Below the pieces are notes generated by a model. It made no database searches. It was not told the DNA's origin and saw nothing but the letters and a program-made list of their open reading frames with translations. Below are positions 6,901-12,736 of a stretch of DNA of 12,736 nt, one piece after another; the stretch's first letter is position 1; every line of letters starts with the position of its first letter. The position numbers were made by a program, and so were the translations under genes. The stretch is from positions 1 to 12,736 of the forward strand of contig WOZY01000231.1 of assembly GCA_011620045.1 (NCBI GenBank), written 5' to 3'. This DNA comes from Mesotoga sp. (GTDB taxonomy: Bacteria; Thermotogota; Thermotogae; Petrotogales; Kosmotogaceae).

Positions 6901-6966
6901 ACTACCGCACCCGGAGAGTTTTTCCAGAGTATAATTTCTCTAGATAAACTCTTCGGGAGGGGTAGT
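6901..6966 (+). promoter_or_regulatory. Long hairpin filling the gap and covering the MFS ribosome binding site
   Basis: Almost the whole gap folds on itself. ACTACC 6901-6906 pairs with GGTAGT 6961-6966. After a 3/3 internal loop, 6910-6921 (CCCGGAGAGTTT) pairs with 6946-6957 (AAACTCTTCGGG), 12 pairs with one G-T. Then TC 6923-6924 pairs with GA 6943-6944, and AGAG 6926-6929 with CTCT 6938-6941, around an 8-nt loop. The 3' arm contains the ribosome binding site (GGGAGGGG) of the TTG start at 6969. There is no T-tract after it, so it is not a standard terminator. It may control translation of the transporter or protect mRNA ends. A TATAAT lies at 6930-6935 across the loop, without a -35 partner. 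Confidence 0.5.
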
Positions 6967-6968
6967 AG

Positions 6969-8216
6969 TTGCAGATTAAACGAGACAGTCAGTTCTACAG
7001 ATTCGCTGCGTACGGTTTTCTGAAGAACCTTCGTTTCTTTGATCCATTCTTGATACTATTCTTCAGGGAGATGGGCCTTTCCTTTCTTCAGATAGGAACT
7101 CTTATTTCCGTAAGAGAAGTAGCCACAAATTTCCTTGAGCTCCCAACAGGAATAATCGCCGACTTGTACGGCAGAAGGTTATCCATGGTCCTGTCAATGG
7201 TGTCCTATCTTTCATCTTTTATGATCTTTTACTTCTTTCCCAGTTTCTATGTCTATATGATAGCCATGATAGCTTTCGCGTTCGGGGAGGCTTTCCGTAC
7301 AGGAACTCACAAAGCAATGATACTAGAATATTTGAGAATCAATAAGATGACCGACATGAAGGTTCACTACTACGGAGCAACTCGAGCGGCATCACAGTTT
7401 GGATCGGCAATCAATGCTTTAATAGCCGCCTTTCTGGTATTCTACTCTGGCAGCTACAGGATAGTATTCCTTGCTTCTGTCCTTCCTTATGCCGCCAATC
7501 TCGTAAACCTGATGCTCTATCCCAAGGAACTTGACGGCGAGTTGAGGTCCGGAGAAAAAAGAGAAACGATCAAAGCCTTTCTGGGGATTTTCAGGAATGG
7601 AGACGCTCTCAAGGGAGTGCTAAATTCCTCTCTTTACGATGCGTTTTTCAAAATTGTAAAGGAATATCTTCAACCGATCCTCAAAGCCCTGGCTCTCGGA
7701 CTACCAATAATGATAGCCTTCAGCGCAGAACAGAGGACGTCCGTAATCGTAGGCATAGTATACTTCGTGATCTACATCGCCACAAGCTATGCCTCCAAAA
7801 ACGCTGGAAGACTAAGCGGCAAGTTTGGAAATGAAGCGAGAGCCCTAAATTACACGTATGTTTTCGGTGCAGTTCTAATCATATTTAGCGGTTTGCTTCA
7901 GATCTTCGCGTTGCAGGTCTTGGCTGTTGTCATCTTCTTCTTTTTGTTCATCCTTGAGAACTTTAGACGCCCCATCAACATAAGCTATATCAGCGATAAT
8001 ATTGATCACAAAACGATGGCTTCCGGTCTCTCGGTAGAATCACAGTTGAAGACTCTGCTGATGGCGATATTCGCTCCCTTGATTGGCTTCATGGCCGACA
8101 AACTGGGAGTAGGTTCAGCAATTGCGATAGCCGGGGTAGCTATGCTGTGCCTCTTCGCCTTAGTTAAACTTAACCCTCCTAAAACAGTCAAAGGGAGTGA
8201 AAGGGAAGGTGCCTAG
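6969..8216 (+). CDS. Major facilitator superfamily transporter
   Basis: This is a 415-residue polytopic membrane protein with about 12 hydrophobic segments in two halves, separated by a polar loop at roughly 185-212 (PKELDGELRSGEKRE). The loop between helices 2 and 3 carries MFS motif A, GIIADLYGRRLSM (61-73), with a degenerate copy in the second half (GFMADKLG, 373-380). This type (FREMGLSFLQIGTLISVREVA near the N-terminus) resembles uncharacterised MFS exporters. The substrate cannot be read. The start is TTG 6969, with GGGAGGGG 6 nt upstream lying inside the hairpin described at 6901-6966. It is followed after 33 nt by the secreted repeat-protein gene. Whether it shares a transcript with the DctM genes is unclear because of the hairpin. 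Confidence 0.8.
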   Translation: MQIKRDSQFYRFAAYGFLKNLRFFDPFLILFFREMGLSFLQIGTLISVREVATNFLELPTGIIADLYGRRLSMVLSMVSYLSSFMIFYFFPSFYVYMIAMIAFAFGEAFRTGTHKAMILEYLRINKMTDMKVHYYGATRAASQFGSAINALIAAFLVFYSGSYRIVFLASVLPYAANLVNLMLYPKELDGELRSGEKRETIKAFLGIFRNGDALKGVLNSSLYDAFFKIVKEYLQPILKALALGLPIMIAFSAEQRTSVIVGIVYFVIYIATSYASKNAGRLSGKFGNEARALNYTYVFGAVLIIFSGLLQIFALQVLAVVIFFFLFILENFRRPINISYISDNIDHKTMASGLSVESQLKTLLMAIFAPLIGFMADKLGVGSAIAIAGVAMLCLFALVKLNPPKTVKGSEREGA

Positions 8217-8249
8217 TCAACAATAAAAGTCGAATGGTGGTGATATCTT

Positions 8250-9371
8250 TTGAGAAGCGCATGCATAATAATTATTATGGTTCTTCTTTCGACTGCAGCA
8301 ATGGCCATTGATTCAAAGACCGAAGAAACTTCCGGGAATATCGAAAGGGTAACGGTTAGCCAGGTTACTTATAACCAAGAGGCCGGCAGCCCGAAACCAC
8401 AGAAAAGGGAGACAAAGAGAATAGAGGTATTCTCTCGGCAAGGATTGCCGGTTATTACCGCACTTCACACGAATGGAAAGGAATACAGCAGAGTCGAATA
8501 TACCTACGATACCGCCGGCTTGGTTCTGGAGAGTCGATATTACAGGAACGCAAGTGCAAACTTCACTTCCAAAACACAGTTCAGCTATGATTCTTCCGGT
8601 AGAGTCATTGAAGAGAAGACATATGACTACTGGCCTCCACTTCTTGGACCACACAGACTGGTTGAAAGAGTCGAGATCACTTATGAACGGGAAGGCCGGG
8701 AGATACTTAGAGTCAGGACAAATCAACTCGGTGCGGTTCTCTCAAAGACCCAACTCATTCTTGACGAAGACGGTAGAGTTCTGGAAGAATCGGTTTTTGA
8801 TGGAAGCAACAAGCTCACATCCAGGATAGTTTATGAATATGACGACTTTCGTCTTTCGAAGATCAGTTCAATGAACAACTTGCTTTCTCTGAACGAAGAA
8901 ACGATAATCAGTGATGTAGATTTCATTTTCGACAGAAAAATCAATACTCTGTCAGGCGAATCAGTCCTTCAGAGTCTGAGAAGAGTGTCGGACGGGTACT
9001 TTGAAATTGTCGAAAAGCATGAACTGGACGGAGAAACGGAAGGGAACGTTCGGGTTTCACTCCCAGTAGAGCCCTTTTATGTTTCTCGAGAATACTCGGG
9101 CTCTCTCAAGACGGCCATTTCAAGGAATGCTGAGGGAGATGTCGTTCTTCTAGAGGCCTTCTGCGGAGACGAAACAGTGGTAATTGCTGAATACAGTTAT
9201 GATTCAACCGGCTTGATTACCTCCAGGGAATACATTGCGGGAGAACTCCACCTCAGGATCGACTACACTTTCGATTATCGAGGAAACTGGATTGAAGAAC
9301 GGCTGTATAAGGAGGAAAGCAATGAGTTCAGGCTCCTGTCAGCAATTGAGAGGATAATCGAATACTATTGA
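8250..9371 (+). CDS. Secreted protein with YD/RHS-like repeats, function unknown
   Basis: This is a 373-residue protein starting at TTG 8250 after GGTGGTG (8237-8243); the first in-frame ATG (residue 10) would destroy the signal peptide. Residues 1-19 are a signal peptide ending STAAMA. The mature part carries repeated beta-rich units of about 15 residues with the pattern aromatic-x-Y-D-x-x-G-x-x-hydrophobic-E-x-x-x-aromatic. These are at about 84-98 (YTYDTAGLVLESRYY), 111-125, 143-156, 169-183, 195-209, 313-328 and 338-353 (DYTFDYRGNWIEERLY). This resembles the YD repeats of RHS and wall-associated proteins, but there is no RHS core motif and no C-terminal toxin region, and the gap at 210-310 is repeat-poor. 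A surface or periplasmic binding/structural role is likely; the target is unknown. Its 3' end overlaps a possible minus-strand gene by 33 nt. Confidence 0.7.
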   Translation: MRSACIIIIMVLLSTAAMAIDSKTEETSGNIERVTVSQVTYNQEAGSPKPQKRETKRIEVFSRQGLPVITALHTNGKEYSRVEYTYDTAGLVLESRYYRNASANFTSKTQFSYDSSGRVIEEKTYDYWPPLLGPHRLVERVEITYEREGREILRVRTNQLGAVLSKTQLILDEDGRVLEESVFDGSNKLTSRIVYEYDDFRLSKISSMNNLLSLNEETIISDVDFIFDRKINTLSGESVLQSLRRVSDGYFEIVEKHELDGETEGNVRVSLPVEPFYVSREYSGSLKTAISRNAEGDVVLLEAFCGDETVVIAEYSYDSTGLITSREYIAGELHLRIDYTFDYRGNWIEERLYKEESNEFRLLSAIERIIEYY

Positions 9372-9560
9372 AATGAGCTGGCCATCATCGATGATAGATC
9401 CGGAATTCCTCATAACGACTTTCGCCGTTACTGGAGTCAAGAGCTGCATAAACAGGTAGTTCGAATAAGAAGCTAATCTGCCCCAAGGAATCTCAATTTG
9501 ATTTTCTTCAAGATTGAACGGAGCATCTCTTTCCGAAAATAATTCCGGAATCAAGTCCAC
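9339..9560 (-). CDS. Possible small minus-strand gene, 73 residues, unknown
   Basis: In the 240-bp gap between two plus-strand genes, the minus strand has an open frame with a plausible start: GTG 9560-9558, with AAAGGAG (9577-9571) 10 nt upstream. The product reads DLIPELFSERDAPFNLEEN near its N-terminus, has a hydrophobic central stretch and ends FDYPLNC. Its composition looks like a real soluble protein, and the codons (GAA, AGA, ATT, CTT) match the neighbouring genes. It converges on and overlaps the end of the repeat-protein gene by 33 nt. Against it: the size is small, no family is recognised, and a good plus-strand promoter for the next gene lies across its start region. It could be a remnant of a larger gene. 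Confidence 0.4.
   Translation of the reverse strand: MDLIPELFSERDAPFNLEENQIEIPWGRLASYSNYLFMQLLTPVTAKVVMRNSGSIIDDGQLISIVFDYPLNC
9384..9395. repeat. 12-bp perfect palindrome
   Basis: ATCATCGATGAT is a perfect 12-bp palindrome 13 nt after the stop of the repeat-protein gene. With no loop and no T-tract it is not a terminator. It could be a protein-binding site, or simply the codons Ile-Ile-Asp-Asp of the possible minus-strand gene. Confidence 0.2.
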
Positions 9561-9561
9561 A

Positions 9562-9591
9562 TTGTCGGCACTCCTTTGTGGGTGATAGAAT
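9562..9591 (+). promoter_or_regulatory. Candidate promoter for the AddB-like/AddA-like operon
   Basis: TTGTCG (9562-9567) and TAGAAT (9586-9591) are separated by 18 bp, and the -10 is preceded by TGA, giving an extended -10 (TGATAGAAT). Transcription would begin near 9598, just before the ribosome binding site GGGAGGAG (9601-9608) of the ATG at 9613, giving a very short leader. It is the only promoter-like pair seen in the gap. Confidence 0.45.
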
Positions 9592-9612
9592 CTTACCAGT
9601 GGGAGGAGATCT

Positions 9613-12600
9613 ATGAGAATCACGCTTTTCATCGGGCCTTCGGCCTCCGGAAAAACGGAAAGAATGCTTCAAGAGCTAGAGGCAGTACACAGGAAAGACC
9701 CGTTTTCCTATTTTTTTGTTGGTCCTTCCGGCGATCATGTCAGATATTTCAGAGAAAGCTTCATCTCAAGAGTCGGAACGATTCCCGCTTCCAGATTTCT
9801 TGCGATGGATCAGTTTGCCGTCGAGCTTTTCAGCGCACTTAATCCGGCATCGATCCATGTGGGAAACCATCTGATAAGGATGGAGATAGGGGATATTCTC
9901 GATCAAATTGGAAGAGAGGAACTTGCTGATTCGCCGGTATTCGTCGATTATCTTCTTGAAATGGTGCACGATGTAAAGGAAAACGGTGGTTTTGGAGAGA
10001 TATTCTCTGAAGACGATGAGGTGTCGGCGATTCTCGAGTCAATCTATGTCGAGCTCCAAAATAGATTATCAAAGAAGGGCATTTTTGACACTTTCGATGC
10101 TTACACTCAAATCGATGACTGCGAAAGGGATCTCAGATCCGGGGAGTTTGGCAAGTACTTATTCCTTGATGGGTTCCACGATTTCAGTCACGCTCTTAAG
10201 CATTTCTTCAAGGCCGTAATTCCAGCTTATGACGAGGTTTTCATCACCGTTCCCCAGGAGCCCGGAAAGGAGTTCCTGTTTTCGAATATCGATTCGATTC
10301 TGGAAACGGTAGATGAAATAGGCGAAAACCTACCCGAACTGGAGATCAGAAGGATTTTTTTCGAGAAGACGCCCCCTTCCGGCGGATTCGAGAGTTTCAA
10401 AGACTCTCTATTCTCATCGGCAAGCGGGAAGCAAGCCTGCGAGTCGGTCGATGTAGTTGTTTACCCCGATATCTTTGCGGAGGTTGAGGGCATATCAAGG
10501 TTTGTGAAGTCCTTGCTCATATCGGGGTACGAACCGGGCGACATTTCAGTTGTCGCTTCGGACTTCTTCGCTTACAGAAAACTGCTTTCGGGAAAGCTTC
10601 GGGAATATGGAGTTCCCAGCAGAATTGAAGGTGATGAGCAGCTCTACTCCTCGCTCTCGGTCAGAAGGTTGATTCTTCCTCTAGAGACTGCCGTTCTGGG
10701 TTTCCCGCCTGAGAAGATCATCGCAATGGGCGACTCCGGTTATGGTGGAGAAATCGATTCGAGATTTCTTGAGTCCGTATCTTCAATGTCTAGAATAATA
10801 TACGAGAGGGCAGGTCTCAGGCTATCACTCCAAAAGAGAAGACTCTCGTGGCAGGAACACCTTGGAAGGCTTGTTCATCACATTGAAGCGAGGCGCGAGG
10901 CTATAATCTCACTGGCAGAGGATGAGCTTGAACTGAGCGCTGCGGAAGAGCTTGCCGGGATCGTTGAACGTATCGAGGGCGATCTCCTGCCCGCCATTGA
11001 GAAGATTTTCGCCGTTCTTGAACCTTTCAGAAGCTTGAGAAAGAGGGCAGTGGGAAGTTATCGTGAAATGCTGATTGCCTGGGAGAGGGAACTCTCACTG
11101 ACAGATACCTTCAATGAGTATCAGGATGATTTGCAGGAGCAAGAATTCGCGGCAATCAGAAGACTCTTTGATCACACTCTCACCGATCTCGAGAAACTCC
11201 TCAAGTTCATGGGCAAGGAGCAGATCTCTCCTCAGGAGTACTACCGGTATCTGATGCTTGTGCTCAGGCATGACAACTTCCCTCTTTCGAGGAGCAAAGC
11301 AAACAGAGTCGAAGTGCAATCGCTGATAAATTCGCGCTTTTCGAAGAAAAAGATCAAGCTGTTTGCCGGCTTCGTGGACGGCGCATACCCTCATGTCAGT
11401 TTGAATCCATTGTACAGTTTCACCCAGTTTGGGGAGATCAAGCCCAGGGATCTTCTTCTGGATGAGGAGATGCACCAGAGACTGAATCTACACATATCAG
11501 TAAGTTCGGCACTTGAGTCTGTAAGGTTTACTCTGCCCGAATCAACGGTTGACGGCGAACCAATTCTTCCATCTCCTTACCTGAAGAGTGTTTTGGAGAG
11601 TTCGGGGCGTGAAATCGTTCGGGAAGGGAGAAGGGCCGGCAGAAGATTCGGATATATTCCGGAACTGGGATCATCGATGAGTGAATCAGAGCTGAAGATT
11701 GCGGCAGCAAGACTGTTCAGAAGCGAAGCATGGAATGAGCTTAAGGAATTCGGCCCACTGAAACCGCTCGATTCAGTCCTTTCCCATTTTCGAAGAGAGT
11801 TAAGCTGGTCTGTCGAAAAGACAGGAGACCTCGGCAGGATCGTCGGCAAGGTTTTCTCATTCTCGCGTCTGAAGTCCTACGACGATTGCCCGTTTTCATT
11901 CTTTCTTTCCTACGTTGTAGGTCTAGATGTCTCTTTGGAAAGGATTTTTGAGTTGACAGCCCTCGATGAGGGAAACATTTTCCATTCCGTTCTAAGAGAT
12001 TTCTTTTCCGGAAAGACCAAGGACTGGCAGAGCTCTCTATCCGAGAATATCTCCAGATACCTGATGCACGATAGCAAGGTAGTCTTTCGGTTTGAATTCG
12101 AAAGGCTTAAAGAGATTCTCAGAGACTACATTACGGAAAGAGAATCCAAAAAACCGAACTTCATGCAGGGAGATTTCGTTCCTTTCGCTTTCGAGAAAGC
12201 CTTCGGAATTGGAGATACGAAACCCGTAGAACTGCAGCCTGACTTCTTCTTGAGAGGCAAAATCGATCGACTTGACCTCGATGAATCGAGCCGCGCAATG
12301 TATCTCATAGATTACAAAAGAGGCGACAGCGGTGACGAGAAGCAGCTTCTCCTGTATTCAATCGTTGCGGACAGGCTCTTTCAAGAAAAAGGATACTATG
12401 TTGCAGGCGGGGTTTTCAAGACACTGATCGGAAGGGTAGTTAACAAATCTGCCTTCAGAACGATTTCTTCAGACGAAGAGAAGTCCTGGGAGTTTGCGAA
12501 CAAGAGAAAAGCAGAAAGAATCGTTAGAGAGTCTCAGCTTTTTGAATGGCTCCGGAAGATAACAGAAGGAATCTATTCGGGCAGATTTCCGCCCTCGTTC

Positions 12601-12690
12601 ATCCGTTCTCCGAACCAGTGCTACAACTGCAAATTCGCAGCTGTCAAGAGAGCGATCACCTGGAGGGAAGGTGAGTCAGAGAGTGAATAG
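9613..12690 (+). CDS. addB: AddB-like helicase-fold/PD-(D/E)XK nuclease subunit
   Basis: This is a 1025-residue protein, ATG 9613 after GGGAGGAG; slightly shorter than Bacillus AddB. It is expected to form, with AddA, the helicase-nuclease that resects double-strand breaks for recombination. The N-terminal Walker A is GPSASGKT (8-15). A UvrD-like fold follows, with AGFVDGAYP (585-593) matching the conserved GxxxGxxP segment of AddB-type proteins. The C-terminal nuclease domain has FSRLKSYDDCPFSFF (748-763), His791, Asp885 in GKIDRLD, Asp900 and Lys902 in IDYKRG, and QLLLY (911-915), so the catalytic set is complete. Of the four cysteines that hold the iron-sulfur cluster in AddB, three are seen (Cys759, Cys1003, Cys1006). 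The last, expected at 1012 by the C-x2-C-x5-C spacing, is lysine. Helicase motifs other than Walker A are weak, as is usual for AddB. The next gene starts inside its 3' end. Confidence 0.82.
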   Translation: MRITLFIGPSASGKTERMLQELEAVHRKDPFSYFFVGPSGDHVRYFRESFISRVGTIPASRFLAMDQFAVELFSALNPASIHVGNHLIRMEIGDILDQIGREELADSPVFVDYLLEMVHDVKENGGFGEIFSEDDEVSAILESIYVELQNRLSKKGIFDTFDAYTQIDDCERDLRSGEFGKYLFLDGFHDFSHALKHFFKAVIPAYDEVFITVPQEPGKEFLFSNIDSILETVDEIGENLPELEIRRIFFEKTPPSGGFESFKDSLFSSASGKQACESVDVVVYPDIFAEVEGISRFVKSLLISGYEPGDISVVASDFFAYRKLLSGKLREYGVPSRIEGDEQLYSSLSVRRLILPLETAVLGFPPEKIIAMGDSGYGGEIDSRFLESVSSMSRIIYERAGLRLSLQKRRLSWQEHLGRLVHHIEARREAIISLAEDELELSAAEELAGIVERIEGDLLPAIEKIFAVLEPFRSLRKRAVGSYREMLIAWERELSLTDTFNEYQDDLQEQEFAAIRRLFDHTLTDLEKLLKFMGKEQISPQEYYRYLMLVLRHDNFPLSRSKANRVEVQSLINSRFSKKKIKLFAGFVDGAYPHVSLNPLYSFTQFGEIKPRDLLLDEEMHQRLNLHISVSSALESVRFTLPESTVDGEPILPSPYLKSVLESSGREIVREGRRAGRRFGYIPELGSSMSESELKIAAARLFRSEAWNELKEFGPLKPLDSVLSHFRRELSWSVEKTGDLGRIVGKVFSFSRLKSYDDCPFSFFLSYVVGLDVSLERIFELTALDEGNIFHSVLRDFFSGKTKDWQSSLSENISRYLMHDSKVVFRFEFERLKEILRDYITERESKKPNFMQGDFVPFAFEKAFGIGDTKPVELQPDFFLRGKIDRLDLDESSRAMYLIDYKRGDSGDEKQLLLYSIVADRLFQEKGYYVAGGVFKTLIGRVVNKSAFRTISSDEEKSWEFANKRKAERIVRESQLFEWLRKITEGIYSGRFPPSFIRSPNQCYNCKFAAVKRAITWREGESESE

Positions 12691-12736
12691 CGACATGTTT
12701 GTCACCGCTTCTGCCGGTACAGGGAAGACATATACA
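12671..12736 (+). CDS. addA: AddA/UvrD-like helicase, first 22 codons only
   Basis: An open frame overlapping the end of the AddB-like gene continues to the right edge. It reads DMFVTASAGTGKTYT, the Walker A motif (ASAGTGKT) at the extreme N-terminus that is typical of UvrD/AddA/RecB helicases. The start is GTG 12671 (GGAGGG at 12662-12667, spacing 3) or GTG 12683 (spacing 15); neither is ideal, and ATG 12695 would also leave the motif intact. A helicase directly after an AddB-like nuclease gene, with overlap, points to the AddA partner. Only 66 nt are visible, so the nuclease domain of AddA cannot be checked. Confidence 0.7.
   Translation, partial: MSQRVNSDMFVTASAGTGKTYT

Noticed and set aside
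6930..6935. TATAAT as an independent promoter for the MFS gene
   Set aside because: There is no -35 box at 16-18 bp and no TG extension, and it falls at the tip of the long hairpin. It is mentioned there but not called as a promoter.
9561..9632. Extending the minus-strand small gene back to ATG 9632
   Set aside because: This would overlap the start and ribosome binding site of the AddB-like gene and has no ribosome binding site of its own. GTG 9560-9558 is better supported.
11095..11475. 126-residue minus-strand open frame inside the AddB-like gene
   Set aside because: It is a shadow of a strongly supported coding region; it has no start signals and no recognisable protein features.
1..12736. 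CRISPR arrays, tRNA/rRNA genes, insertion sequences or phage attachment sites
   Set aside because: I looked for regular repeat-spacer structure, cloverleaf-like segments, transposase motifs and flanking repeats and saw none.

Overview
The window looks like a piece of a bacterial chromosome from the Thermotogota, most likely a Mesotoga/Kosmotoga-type organism. This rests on tightly packed co-directional genes, strong GGAGG-type ribosome binding sites, frequent TTG and GTG starts, heavy use of AGA/AGG and ATA codons, and moderate GC. The gene set (DUF6305-type exported protein next to a TRAP permease, AddB-like nuclease) also fits. The lineage is an inference from style and recalled gene content, not from a marker gene.

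Layout. Positions 1-382 hold the start of a minus-strand membrane-protein gene that runs off the left edge and is broken by two in-frame stop codons. A non-coding stretch of about 400 bp follows. From about 781 to 9371 there is a long plus-strand series: an anchored M14-type deacylase (AstE/AspA-like), a secreted gamma-glutamyltransferase-family Ntn hydrolase, a small exported DUF6305-like protein, a perfect intrinsic-terminator hairpin, a second exported paralogue of the M14 deacylase, an orphan TRAP large permease (DctM), a translationally coupled 47-residue two-helix membrane protein, a 66-nt imperfect hairpin covering the next ribosome binding site, an MFS transporter, and a secreted protein with YD/RHS-like repeats. 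After a 240-bp gap, which may carry a small minus-strand gene, an AddB-like PD-(D/E)XK nuclease/helicase-fold protein (1025 aa) begins. It is followed with overlap by the first codons of an AddA/UvrD-like helicase cut by the right edge.

How the genes may work together. The first half reads as an extracytoplasmic pathway: three exported amide-bond hydrolases, two of them metal-dependent deacylases and one a self-processing Ntn hydrolase, sit with an ion-coupled carboxylate permease. The simplest reading is scavenging of N-acyl or gamma-linked amino-acid compounds outside the membrane, with uptake of a released carboxylate. The GGT-family member has lost the acidic residue that normally holds the alpha-amino group of the glutamyl substrate (Asp433 in E. 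coli becomes Asn434), so its substrate may not be an ordinary gamma-glutamyl compound. The TRAP permease has no DctP binding protein or DctQ small subunit next to it. The DUF6305-like protein and the 47-residue membrane protein are the only local candidates for partners. The AddB/AddA pair at the right is a separate DNA-repair (double-strand-break end-processing) module.
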